Shown here piece by piece: positions 23,161 to 34,100 of a stretch of 64,000 bases of DNA. The position numbers were made by a program, and so were the translations under genes. Every line of letters begins with the position of its first letter. Position 1 is the first letter of the stretch. Origin of the DNA: Cenococcum geophilum 1.58 (lineage: Eukaryota > Ascomycota > Dothideomycetes > Gloniales > Gloniaceae). The notes beneath the pieces were generated by a model that had not been told where the DNA came from, did no database searches, and saw nothing but the letters and a program-made list of their open reading frames with translations. The stretch spans positions 496,001 through 560,000 of the forward strand of contig KV748201.1 of the NCBI GenBank assembly GCA_001692895.1, read 5' to 3'.

Positions 23161-23816
23161 GCGGAATGATCTAGAAACGCTTGGTGATTCTTGCCTATGG
23201 GGCACGAGGAGCGTCGAGGTGGCACAGGATTGTGTGTAGCAGCTTCATGGTGGAGGGATTGGAAACGGATGGCGTTAGCATTTAAAGGCGTTTTGGGTGG
23301 AAAGGGGTAGACCTTTTGAAGACTAAGATATCATGAGATATGTGAGGATAAGTTATTCCTTTCATCGCTTCGACCCCTGATTGTCGTGCATATACACACC
23401 ATACGAGGCAGAGGACTCTCTTATAAGTGATTCGCTGTTCTTTCATGGTACACAAAAAAATGCATAACAATTCAGCCTTCCTGCTCTGCGGCCTACTAAA
23501 CATGGAGTGCTATTGCTTTTTATCGACCCCAGCGCACTACGGCTACACCCAGCTTTTAGTACCATTTGTCGACCCCAACTGGGCACCAAAAGAACTGGCC
23601 CTACTGGCAGCGCCAATTAGGACAATATATGCAGCCTTATATTCCAGCTAACACCATCTGATGAAGTGGCGACGCTGTCTTCACTTCACTGTTCTCTGTT
23701 AGAAAGGGCTGAAGAAAGCCAGTTCTATATAACCCATTAACATGCCGTAAGTTATGTCCTTCCAGATTCATACTCTTCTTCGCGCTATAATTGCCTTAAT
23801 TAATATTAAACTTAGG
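23161..23816. other. pex5 downstream region up to the border repeat
   Basis: Balanced DNA with no supportable gene; the short plus-strand frame at 23427-23651 has no family features. Composition becomes AT-rich and TA-rich from about 23780, marking the end of island 1. Confidence 0.5.
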
Positions 23817-23932
23817 GCTTCATGAAATTCGGCCTCTGCACCTCCACGCGGTGGAGCCCGGGAACTGGTATGCAGCTATCAGCGTTCCATTAGGATCGTG
23901 CCAATAGACTACCAGAGCAAACGCAGAGACGT
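23817..23932 (+). repeat. Island-border repeat, right copy
   Basis: Direct counterpart of 11251-11365, sharing GGCCTCTGCACCTCCACG (GGCCTCTGTACCTCCACG in the left copy), GCCCGGGAAC, GATCGTGC and AGAGCAAACGCAGAGACGT. Transposon-type AT-rich DNA starts immediately after it. Confidence 0.75.
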
Positions 23933-24201
23933 GTATGCTCCTATATTACTAATGTTAAAGTATAGAGTAGAACTTTTTTAAGACGGCCTTTTAGGTAAAA
24001 AGAGGCTCTAGCTTAAAGACTAGGTGTTTTACTTATAATTAACGGCAATAATTATATTAATAGCCGTTTAAAATTAAAGTATAACCTTATTATTAACCCT
24101 AAAAGTTATAGTAGTTATAAACGCTAACCGTTCTAAGTAGCTAGCTATATTTAAGCCTATATTAATTAAATAATTCTATAAGATATTACCTTCCGTTTAG
24201 C

Positions 24202-24493
24202 TATCCCTTAACCCGCCGGCGTCTTACCAGAAGCTAGTCCGTGCTTGAACACCAGAATGAAAATAACATGTATAGCTAATTACTATTAGCGATGCCTTCC
24301 CATCGTACTTCCAATGATATTGACTTTGTTCAACCGACTCAATATAACGTTCAGCCGAGTTGATGTGCTAAAAAGCCACCACCGAAGCCATGGCCGCTGC
24401 TAGATTTTACTCCTATGACGATTCGATTTGGTTGATCTGATTGGCTAGTTCTTATCGATAACGGTAGGACGCATTCCGGCGGGTTAAGGGATA
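24202..24493. mobile_element. ~290 bp TA-flanked MITE
   Basis: Perfect 18-bp inverted termini TATCCCTTAACCCGCCGG and CCGGCGGGTTAAGGGATA. A less perfect extension (GCGTCTTACC against GGTAGGACGC) lies just inside. If the outer TA is the target duplication, the element is a Tc1/mariner-type MITE of about 288 bp. The interior is not RIP-mutated, unlike its surroundings, and codes for nothing. Confidence 0.85.
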
Positions 24494-24686
24494 AGTCCTT
24501 TTATATACTATAAGGGGACTTTATAAATAGGGGGCTATAAGGCATAATTATAGAAACAGGATAGATTATAAAGGAGATAAATTTTTAAGGAGGTAAGGCC
24601 TCTAGGATTATCGTGACGGTGCTAGGGCGTGTCACCTGCCAAATTCTGCCATGCTTTTGCCATATTCTATTAACCCTAACTTCTGC

Positions 24687-25063
24687 TAACCAATTAGGAT
24701 TTTCCATCCCTGGGATAGAAAATCGCTATTAGCCCGCTTACTACTAGCGCCTTAGCGACCCCTTTGTATTTTGCGTTAACCCCTAAGGGCCTTCTTCTTC
24801 TGTTTGGCTTAGTATCTTTATACGAGAAATAAGCAAATTTTTCAAGGAAAATTTCAAAATTGCTGACTTACAGCCAGCAATTTTGGTCCTTGGAGAAATG
24901 TACTTATTTCTCGCGCCTGCGGCGGGCTTTTGTCCTTCTAAACTTAGTCTGCCCTACTGCGCTAGGGTGACCGCTTGAGGGACGCGAGGGTTGCCAAGGC
25001 GCTAGTAGTAAGCGAGCTAATAGTAATTTTCCATGCCGGGCATGGAAAATCCTAATCGGTTAC
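24687..25063. repeat. Inverted-repeat element with palindromic arms
   Basis: The left arm (24687 to about 24755) and right arm (about 24999-25063) are reverse complements over about 65 bp: AACCAATTAGGATTTTCCAT and GCTTACTACTAGCGC against their mirror. Each arm contains its own small palindrome (TTTTCCATCCCTGGGATAGAAAA; TTTTCCATGCCGGGCATGGAAAA is split here only by its centre). The ~245 bp centre holds a nested hairpin at 24822-24919. Single arms of the same family occur at 43780 and 44506. Confidence 0.75.
24822..24919. repeat. Nested palindrome inside the inverted-repeat element
   Basis: Outer arms GAGAAATAAG and CTTATTTCTC enclose inner arms AAAATTGCTG and CAGCAATTTT around a short loop (ACTTACAGC region). 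The transcript or single strand would fold into a two-stage hairpin. No function is implied. Confidence 0.65.
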
Positions 25064-25069
25064 ACTACT

Positions 25070-25150
25070 GCTGTCACTACCCAGCTGCGTTACTGCCCTA
25101 CTACTACCCTACTACTACCCTACTACCCTACTACTGCCCTGCCGCTGCTA
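25070..25150. repeat. CTACTACC/CTACTGCC microsatellite
   Basis: An imperfect array of CCCTACTACTA and CCCTACTGCC words directly after the inverted-repeat element. Confidence 0.7.
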
Positions 25151-26269
25151 CTGCCACTACTGCTATACTATCCCTGCTAGAGTTTAGCAACACCTCCGGA
25201 TATATAATATTAGTAGTAGCACTATTGCCTCCTTGCGGCAGTAATAGCGAAAGCCTACGTATATCTGTTACTCTTAATAGTGCAATATATAGCTGCCTAT
25301 GCGTAAAAACTAGTATACGCAAATTAACCCTAACAAAGTTAAAAGACTACTCCTACGACTTGTTTATAGTTATAGTAAAGTATAGCTAAATTAGAAACTG
25401 CTTTTTACTAATAATAAATAGCAGTTCTCCTTATAGAGGTAAGCTTAATATAAGGGATTAGCCGTAGCTAGCTATAAAAACTACCGCTAAGTATCTGGGC
25501 TTTAATATAGCGCCGGCCTAGGCGCGTAATAACTATGTAGGTGCCATTATAGAGCCCTTTCTTAGGGTAGAGGTTCCGTAAAAGGATTATAGGCGCGCCT
25601 ACCTTTAGGGAAAGCTTTAATGGAGGTAGGCTACTGGGGTTAAATATCTGCAGGAGCTCTATTAGCGGTAGTTCTATATAATTCTCTTCTTTATTTTACT
25701 CTATAGAGTCTATCCCTTGCATCGATAAACGCGTCCTTAGAGCTGTGCTCCGTGCGCGCCAATCAAGAAGCTGCATATGTAGGCGGTCAATCGTTCTGCC
25801 AGATAACCAAGGCCCGTAGATAAGGCCATAAATATGTCAAATTTCGTACGTATATTATATATAGAGCTTCATTCTTCGATATTAAGTTAATCTACATGCT
25901 CTTGCTAACACGGCCCCGTCTTGCAGAGGGGTATGCGACATAATCTACACCAAATTTAGTTCGCGGAAGCCTATTGACGTAAGGAAGTTGATGTTCTTCG
26001 ATCGCGTGCACGGGCCACGTCTCTAAGTACACTATCGATGCAAGGGATAGAATAAAAGGTACTTAGGAAGCCGTAAAGCCGCGTAAGGATGGCCTTGTTA
26101 ATCTTAGCCACAGTATTATTGTAAATAGTTAGGATAGCGCGATCGCGGAAGGTATTAGGAGTAGTATATACCTATATAAGTAGTTATAGAGGGTATATAT
26201 AGCCGTAAAAGGGTTCCTAGGACTAGAACAGGGCTATACTAGGCGGGATAGTAATACTGCTAGCTAGGG
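25151..26269. other. RIP-type relic DNA
   Basis: TA-rich, stop-rich DNA. On the minus strand the part next to 26270 may continue the Helitron helicase. The rest could not be assigned. Positions about 25715-26045 look less mutated (CGTGCGCGCCAATCAAGAAG and similar words) but show no recognisable protein. Confidence 0.4.
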
Positions 26270-26720
26270 CTAGATTATAGAATAAGGCTTATACCTAAGC
26301 TATAAACCGCTAATTTATCTCGCCCTAGCGGATACGTATATTTAACTATAGGGATAGTATATAGAAGGTAGGCTAGAGGAACAACTGCTATAGGTAGGCA
26401 CCTATAATAGCTACGCGGTTCCCCTGCGGGATAATAGGCAGTATTTAAGTAAAGTTGCCGCCTAAGATAGTAAGGAGTTTGCTAAAGGTAAAGTTATTAA
26501 AACGGATGTCCGTAAGTATATAATATACGGCTTTAAAGTAGTAGTGGTGCTATATTGGCACCTTGTCCTAGGTAGGTAGAGAGGTACAGCGTAAAAGCTT
26601 AGCTAGATTTAACCTTTTAGAGATATTATAAATAGAGTCTTTATATAGATCGATAGGTATCTAAAAATAGAAGTGGGTAGTATGGCCGCTAGGTAGTAAG
26701 AAGGCTATAATACTAGAAGA
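26270..26720 (-). pseudogene. Helitron-type Pif1 helicase fragment
   Basis: The minus strand reads IPIDLYKDSIYNISKRLNLA, then DKVPI at 26539-26575 (the Walker B region, usually WDE-VPM), then LLTILGGNF and ILPIIPQGNRVAII at 26403-26478. This is the succession seen in the Pif1 helicase half of fungal Helitrons. Stops at Gln and Trp positions show RIP. The replication-initiator half was not found. Confidence 0.7.
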
Positions 26721-27823
26721 AGTTATATAAAAAAATTATTATCGCGTAAGCGGTAGTAGTAATGGAGGCAGTAATAGAAAAACGTTTTACTGGTACTTAT
26801 AGGGCCCTAGAAAAAGAAGGGGGCCGTTTATAGATCCGTATCTATAGTGGTAATAATAGTGTGGTGGTGTACGATGACCCTCTCAGATAGGAAGTCACAA
26901 TGCTGTTAGTCTGTCGGTTGGCCGGTCGTCAGTCGTAATCAATTAGTAGGAAAGCAGTTAGTAAGAAGAAAGGAAAGAATGTATTCTGGTAGGTTGTGAT
27001 GTCTAAGAAGGAGGGAAGCCGAAGGCTCTATAAATATAGGAAAATGCCAAGGTACTAGGCGTGAGCCATTTTACCCCACTATAATAGTATTAAAGCACGC
27101 TGCCTAATCCGCATTTAGCTGCTAGTATAGGTTAGTAAACTAGCATTCTTCCTCTATACGGTTATATTATAGTAGCTCCGCTATAAAAAGCGGGTTACTT
27201 CCCTCTATAATAACGCCCTACTAATAGTGGAACTAGGGTAGGTTATAGTCCGTAAGTATTTTTTACTAATCCGTAAGTATTTAATAGATAAGGTATAGGC
27301 CGTAATTAAGATAGGCGTTATTATTGTCGCTAACTATAGAAGGAGTATTAGGTTAGCGGGCTAGAAAGCAAGGCAGATTATTATAAATAGATTATTTAAA
27401 ACGGTCCTATAAAGTAACTAGCTCCGTAATAGGGCCGTAAAGTAAAGTAGTTATAAATAAGGAGCGTAGCTAGGCGCTAATAGTAAAAATAGTGGCCTCT
27501 ATTAAGTAATTAATCTACTTATAATTATTCTCTAGTAGCCTTAAGGCCACGCAGGCGGCCTAAAAGATTAGATAGATTATACTAGCAATAGTACGGAGGT
27601 TCTTAAAGGAGGTAGGGCTAGGAATGGATATTAGTAATAGCCGTAAGTAGAACCTCTTACCTATAATAGGGCTGCAGTAATATATACGGTCTATCGCGGT
27701 ACTTTGCTAGTAAGGATACTACTCCTTCTACTTTATATAAAAGATATAACGCTTAGGGAAGTCTTAATATAAGTAGTTACGGCCATCCTTATACTCTGCG
27801 TTATACTTAAAAAAGGCTATTAA
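26721..27823. other. Mixed relic DNA between Helitron and LINE fragments
   Basis: About 26870-27060 is unmutated (GACCCTCTCAGATAGGAAG, GTCTGTCGGTTGGCCGGTCG), while the rest is TA-rich with stops in all frames. No protein family could be read on either strand. Confidence 0.4.
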
Positions 27824-28270
27824 GGTAGAGTAGAAAAGCTTAAGGCGCTATTAGATCTCCTCTATAGACACAATCTACAGACCAGATTTGGCTCTATAGT
27901 TTTTACTATAGAGAACGAAGAAAAAAGACAAGAAATCCTTAAGCAAAAAGAGATATCAATTGCAGGTACAGCTACTAAGGTAGTAAAATACCTCGAAGTC
28001 TCTCCTACTACGCAGTGTACTAGCTGCCAAAAATTTGGCCATATAGGAGATAGATGCTCTACTAGAGCCTGTAGATTTTGTGCAGCTGTATATTTATCTA
28101 AAGACCACTCCTGTTCTACCTGTATAATAATAGGCAAGCCCTACAAGCATACTACCCCTCTTTACATCAACTGTAAAGAAAACCACTTTGCTAATAGTAA
28201 AGACTGCGAGGTCCTTAAAGTAGCTAGGCTAGTAAGTAATACTAATTTAGAAGGTTCTATAGAAGAATAA
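27824..28270 (+). pseudogene. LINE ORF1-type Gag-like fragment with zinc knuckles
   Basis: An open stretch of 148 codons between stops, without an obvious ATG. It contains three Cys/His clusters: CTSCQKFGHIGDRC (about 28017-28058), CRFCAAVYLSKDHSCSTC and CKENHFANSKDC. This triple CCHC arrangement is typical of ORF1 in fungal Tad/I-type LINEs. Downstream the frame decays. Unlike its neighbours, this piece keeps CAA and CAG codons intact. Confidence 0.7.
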
Positions 28271-28710
28271 AACAAAATAAATAGGATTCTAGAAGGAGGT
28301 AACTTCTACTAAGCTCTTAAAAAAAGATATTAGGGAGCAAAAGGATAGAAATAAATTGCAAAAAGGACAGGGATAGGTGTTAGGATTTTATAGTTTTTCC
28401 TACCGCTTTCTTATTCCCTAGTAGTTGTAGTAACTTAGTTTACTAAGGAACTATAAACTACTAGGACATAGCTACTAGTATATATTAAGCTGCCTAGAAA
28501 GGATTCATATATATAGAACTATAGCGCCATAGCCTAGAGGCTGCATGCGCAGTATTGTACGTAGTATAATACAACGGACCTAAAAATAGAAAAAAAGGTA
28601 GGACAATATCGCCTTACTTACAGCAGCTCTTAAAGTGAGGCTATTTAGCCTATATAGAACTAATCCGTTTATCTATCTAGTATAAAGCTTCGCAGTAATT
28701 ATAAACTGTC

Positions 28711-28815
28711 TTTATAGGTCCGATATCTAACTGGTCTATAATAGGGCGGACGGTAGTAATAGCGGTTATACTTATAGGCCCAATATCTAACTGGTCCGTA
28801 ATAGGGCGGGCTATA
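28711..28815. repeat. Tandem pair, 60-bp period
   Basis: TTATAGGTCCGATATCTAAC followed by TGGTCTATAATAGGGCGG at 28711 recurs at 28771 with four transition differences. It sits in TA-rich relic DNA. Confidence 0.7.
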
Positions 28816-29171
28816 GTAGGTCGCGGCTAGATTAATATAGGCGGTATAAGGAGGCGGGAAGTAGAGGGAGAAGTAGTGGCGGTCGTAGCAGTAGTCACAG
28901 CGGCAGTTATAATTTGGTTTATAGCCTACAGAAGGTCCGCTAAAGATTATTAGTACTATAGATTTCTTCTCTCCTATATATAGAGTTAAAAAAGGTATTA
29001 ACTTAAAAAAGAGTAAAAAAAAAAGATTAACCTTATGTAAGAGGCCAGCCTGACCGGAACGTATGATTATCTAATCGACAGTGTCACCGGTAAGTAGAAG
29101 GTAAGTCAAAGGTAGAATGAGTTTCACGTATTGAAGGACAAATGCTTCTGACCACTTCTATTTAGAGACTA

Positions 29172-29202
29172 ATCGCTGGTTCTTCTCTAGAGGAGAACCA
29201 GC
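29172..29202. repeat. Near-perfect 28-bp palindrome
   Basis: GCTGGTTCTTCTCTAGAGGA followed by GAACCAGC folds on itself with one mismatch pair. It lies in a short unmutated patch (about 29050-29340) of unknown origin. Confidence 0.6.
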
Positions 29203-29639
29203 TCCCTATATGATCCTTCTGAGACGCTAGTAAAACCCTTTGCCCCTTATCTGTCTGACCGTGTCTTCTGGGACGTAGATGGAACATAGATGAGACCTCC
29301 TTCTGTCTCATCTGATATGTACCTTCTAGGGAATTCCGTTACACCTTATAAGATTTATAGGTTTTATACAGAGCTCTAAGATAATTCGTTTTAAACTTAG
29401 CGGAAGAGTAATAGTGCTTATAGGTAGTATAAAATATACGATCGGAAGACATATAATTAGAAGGCATTTAGGCGGTAGGTAGGCGGTAGGTAGAAAGTAG
29501 TATATAGGGCGGTAAATATAGAAAGTAGAGAGTGGTAAGGGGGTAGGGAAGAGTAGAATTTGATGGGGTAGCACGTGAGGAAATTAGGTAATCTAACAAT
29601 TTTTTTAACCAATTAAAAACCGCTAAGGCCCTTCGAACA

Positions 29640-30555
29640 GTATATTATAGATTAACCCTACTCGTCACGCGGATATAGTCCGTCTACTTAAATTAGGCTA
29701 GTGACTAGATGTTATCGCAGAATAGCTATACGTTAGTTAAGCTATTATATATAACACTAAACGTAACCTTATATAATATAGCTAGCCTATTAGGCCTTAT
29801 ATATAGAAGACTAGCCGGCTAGTAGCGTTAATAAAAGCTAATAGAGAGGCTCTTTTTAAACTCCTACTTTATAACAGTTGGAAATATCTAGACAAAATTT
29901 AGTACTAGCTCTATTATAAACGTGGTTTTAATATTACTAGTACTATAATCTACCGTATCTTAAAGAAGGAAGGGTAGTTAAGGAAGGCAATTAGGTATAT
30001 AGTGTAGGGCTATAACTTATAGCTAAGGGAGATCTATTATAATAATATAAGGCGGTTTCCGGCAGATATTATAGTATTCTTTAATAAGGCTATTTTTAAT
30101 AAGAAGACTGGCTAGCGGATAAGAGGGCGAGCTCTAATTAGTAAGGAGGCGTGTTATAAGGGCGATCTTTAAAGAGGTAATACTTGGAGTATTTACGCGG
30201 CTATAATAATTAATGGCTAGGTTTGCTATTAAGCCTATAAAGGCTACTTCAAGATTAATAACTTTGTTAGGTGGCTATACAGCTACCTATTTCCTATGCT
30301 TTATAAGCGATATCTAAATTAGACTATAGTAATTATAATAAATAACCTTCCGGTTTACGTTAACGCGCAAATTCCAGCTGCTATTAAAGAAGAGGGCCAT
30401 ATTATTCGCTATCTGCCGCTATACTTACTAGACTTTAATCTAATTAAGCTTATATAGGCCGTCTTAAAGGCATAGATCCGTCGCCAGCACCTATACACTT
30501 AAGAACTCTACCATAATCTATTATTCACACGCTTGCGGAGAAGAGGATTAATTAA
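29640..30555 (+). pseudogene. Tc1/mariner-type (DDE_3) transposase relic A
   Basis: Plus-strand blocks IVFFNEAIFNKKTGQRIRGR, then ISKEACYKGDL, TWSIYAAIIINGQVCYQAY, then YLPLYLLDFNLIKLI (usually YLPPYSPDFNPIEL) and RRQHLYT lie in the order of DDE_3 transposases. Stops and the loss of Pro/Ser codons fit RIP. Terminal repeats were not found. Confidence 0.75.
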
Positions 30556-30661
30556 TCTGATTAGTGGGTACGGGCTTAAAGGCATTAATTGAGAATGGGT
30601 ATATTCGCAAGGCCATTTATAGGGGATTGCCCTGCCTTAACTAAACGTAATGCCCATAGAC
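30516..30661 (+). repeat. 146-bp direct repeat, copy 1 (end of relic A)
   Basis: Matches 30845-30990 at a spacing of 329 bp. Both contain AGGATTAATTAATCT and GGCCATTTATAGGGGATT, and CGTAATGCCCATAGAC. Copy 1 overlaps the tail of the Tc1-type relic. Confidence 0.85.
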
Positions 30662-30751
30662 CCGTACGCAAGCATATCGCTACAGTATCTATTTATAAAG
30701 CCCAAAATATACAACTAAAGAAAAAGGTATAGGTAGGAGGGAAAGTAAGCA

Positions 30752-30848
30752 AGCAAGGCTTAATTTTATAAATATTAATAATATTAGTGTTGCTAAGATG
30801 TAGGGGTGCTACTGTAGTGCTTACTTAGCCACATAGACATATCTATCT
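30752..30848. repeat. 97-bp repeat, uninterrupted copy (empty site of the 35209 MITE)
   Basis: AAGCAAGCAAGGCTTAATTT through GGGGTGCTACTGTAGTGC to CATAGACATAT. The same sequence at 35155-35722 is split by a 458-bp MITE. Here the site reads AGTGTTGCTAAGATG with a single TA (30794-30795). The pair flanks the DIRS-like coding region and may be its terminal repeats. Confidence 0.8.
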
Positions 30849-30990
30849 ATTATTTATACACTTATAGAGAAAAGGATTAATTAATCTAATTAATAGGTAT
30901 GGGCTTAAAGGTATTAATTAAAAATGGGTATATTCATAAGGCCATTTATAGGGGATTACCCTGCCTTAATTAAACGTAATGCCCATAGAC
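30845..30990 (+). repeat. 146-bp direct repeat, copy 2
   Basis: Same sequence as 30516-30661 but with more C-to-T and G-to-A changes (for example GTGGGTACGGGC to ATAGGTATGGGC). It is therefore the more heavily mutated copy. Confidence 0.85.
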
Positions 30991-31199
30991 CTAAAAGCGC
31001 AGCGCCCGTACCACACAAGGTAAAGTAGGGGGAAGAAAAAATAAAAAATAAAAAAGGGGGGGAAAGGAGAGATTTAAGTTAATATATTAGAGTGCCAAAA
31101 TAGGCACTTCTACACGCCGTTATGCCTAAATACCTTTGTCTATTATATCTAGGGCAAGTAATAATAAGAACGGTATTAGCGTTCTATATTAGATATTTA

Positions 31200-34100
31200 C
31201 ACTTAGCCGGAATAGGTCTTTTAGGGATAATAAATAATAAAGCTAGAACGCTTATAAGGACCACTAGCCTAGTTACTATATTTAGCCGTCTATAAAACCA
31301 TTATCTTAAGCGTATTAAATAGCACCTTTTTAAAACGAGTGTCTATTATAGAGCTTAGAGTAGAGGCTAAGAGCGGCGACTTTATACTTTAGTTTATTCC
31401 TAACCGCGTAGCTTATAAAGGCCGATCTCTTAAAGTAAAAGAGAGGGGCGTTTTTAGGTTAGGGGTTATTTTTAAATAGGTATTTTATAGCTTAAACTAC
31501 GTATTTAGGTTACCCTAAAGCGGCAATTATAATTAAAACTCCTTAGTAATTAACGTCCGTTTTACTACACTTTAGATATAATATTATATAGTCCTCTGCC
31601 AGCGTTATATCGTTTTTAGTATATTTTATAGTAGAGAAGGCATAGCCATCTTTTTAAGCCTTAGTGTAGGTAATCTCGCCTAGATAAAGGAATCCCGTAA
31701 AGGCCGTAGTAACGGCAGCGTTAAAGTTAAGATCCTTAATAGATTAGGCATTTGGGGTAACCAATTAGGTAAGGATATCTTTAGTAATTAGCAATCTTTT
31801 AGCCGTAGTAAAGGGATTTATAGATATTGCACTATCTAGGATCCTCTTAATAATAGGATTATTAAAAACGGAGGTATTATAATTAGCGTTAATATAATAG
31901 GATTAAATTGCGGAGACGTAGGCTCTAACTATAGTAGGCTTAATACGGCTTATTCCTAAACTAGCATTGCTAAAGATTTATTAGGTAATCTATTCTCCTA
32001 GGTAGTAGAGGGGCGCTAGGTACTTTACCACTCCGTAAAGGTCGCAGTAGCCCTTCTAACTCTTAATTACGGGATAGTATAAATTTCTCGTTCTATTGGA
32101 GAGGCTGTACTATAATAGTTGGCCGAAGTATTCTAAGGGGGCTTTTACCTTAATCTAGAAATTAGGTAGGGGGTTTTTAAGAGAAACTAGGTCTCTTATT
32201 TTGGCGTTAAATTAAATATAATAAAGAAGCGTATAATAACGGTAAATTAGAAGTATCCTAATACGGGTATAGTAATAATACCCTATTGCAATTAAAACGA
32301 GATAGAGTATTAGCTAGCCCGTTTTTTATAGAGGAAACCCACTCTATATAGAGCGTAATATTATAAACTGTGGCTAGTTAAAGGATCTTACGGAGCAGGT
32401 AATTACCTAGTTCTTTTACTACTATATTTTAGAATCCTAAGAGTGCTACTATATCATCTATATAGATATAGACTAAGCTATACTCCTACTGCGTTACCTA
32501 GAGCTAGAATAAGGTTGTAATTGCTTAGACCTCCCGCTTATTAATTAGGGCAAGGCAGTATTCTGCATTAGGGTAGTAGCTTAAAAAATCGTCTTAGGGT
32601 AGAGATACTAAATAGGGCGGCTATATTATCCCTTAAGAATCCTTAAGAAAGAAGAAGGCCCTATAACTAAAAATCCTAAATACGTCTAAGAAGAGATGGA
32701 ATTATTTTTAATCCGTATTATTAAAGAAGAGGATACTATTTAAAAGGGTAAGAGCATCCCTCTACTATAATAAGTCTTGGCGAAGTTTAGCTATTAGCCG
32801 TTAGTAAGGATAACTACCTACCTTTATAAAAGTAGAGATAAACTCTTAGATAGAGCGGTTATATAAACGCCTAAGCCTAATTACCTAGGCGCTTTAAGTA
32901 AGTCTACTAGCTAGTTTTTAACTCTNAACNAGNNTNAGGGATCTACNACTTAANNCTTTATTAATCTCCTTAATTATAGTNGCCTNTTTTAAAGNAGAAA
33001 GANNCAGNTTANACTTTAGAGTATNTATAATATAACCTAGGACTTTAGCCGTAGTGCCTTTAATATTCTTTAATTCGTTTTATAAGATGCCTAATTTATT
33101 ACTTAATTAGTTATATATACTAAGTAATTAAGGGAGAATAGAAGCGTTAGAGAGTATAAAGATAAAGTTATCTAAATAGTGCTCTAAGGCGGCGTTTAGG
33201 ATATATTAGATAAGTATCTAGTAGAATCCCTCTATAAAAAGATTAAATAAAAAGGGTGCAGTTTAAAGGCCGAATAAGAGGCAACGTTTAAAATACACTA
33301 TACCCTTTTAGGAGAACCCTATAAGGCGTTAAGCTTTAATAGAAAGTAGGATATTCCGAAAGGCGTCCTTAATATCCCTCTTAATAATTATATAACTATA
33401 GCCTATATATATAACGTATTAAAGAACCTAATTAACTATTAAATATTATAGTATAGCAAATGCTATAAAGATTAAGTTATTAATAAATCGGCTAGATAGT
33501 AAGGATAAGTTATAAATATAGCGCCATCCCCTATCTACTTTAGGTACTAAACCTAGCGGCAAGGATATAATGGGAGACGTTACTATTACAATCCTACCTA
33601 TATCTAGATTGGCGCTAATCTTCTCTAAGATTAGGACCGTATTTATAGCTATTAAGGCTTAGTTCTTTTAAGAGAGAAGCTTAATTTCTAGGTCTACCCT
33701 AATCTAGTATCTAAACTTTAAGATACTAATAATATTATATTAGAGGTTGTTAGGGTATAGGGATAGATAACACCCCCACGCTTAAATAATTAAGGGGGAG
33801 GGAGAGTCCTATAGAGGAGAGAAGGGTAGGAAGACTAGAAATAATAGTATAGTATTTGGCCTACCTATACTATAAGGGTAGAGCACAGTTTTAGCGGAGT
33901 ATAGGTATAGCTTAATAAAATCCTCTTCCTCCTCTTCCTTTTTCTTATTAATACTTTNCTNTAGTAATTACTACTTNNAATTNCTTNNAGNATNNAGGCN
34001 ACCGCACTTACTNTAGGTATNCGGGAACTTNNAATNCTTNCCTAGGTTATACTTCCCTCTATTAAAGCTATAATAGGTCCTTAAGATATTAATATTTACT

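Noticed and set aside
24687..25063. CRISPR-like or riboswitch-like structure
   Set aside because: Only two inverted arms without spaced direct repeats, in a eukaryotic repeat-rich context; an inverted-repeat element explains it.
29082..29343. Possible solo LTR (TGTCACCGG to CGTTACA) in an unmutated patch
   Set aside because: The 5 bp on either side (GACAG and CCTTA) do not match, and no second copy is in the window.
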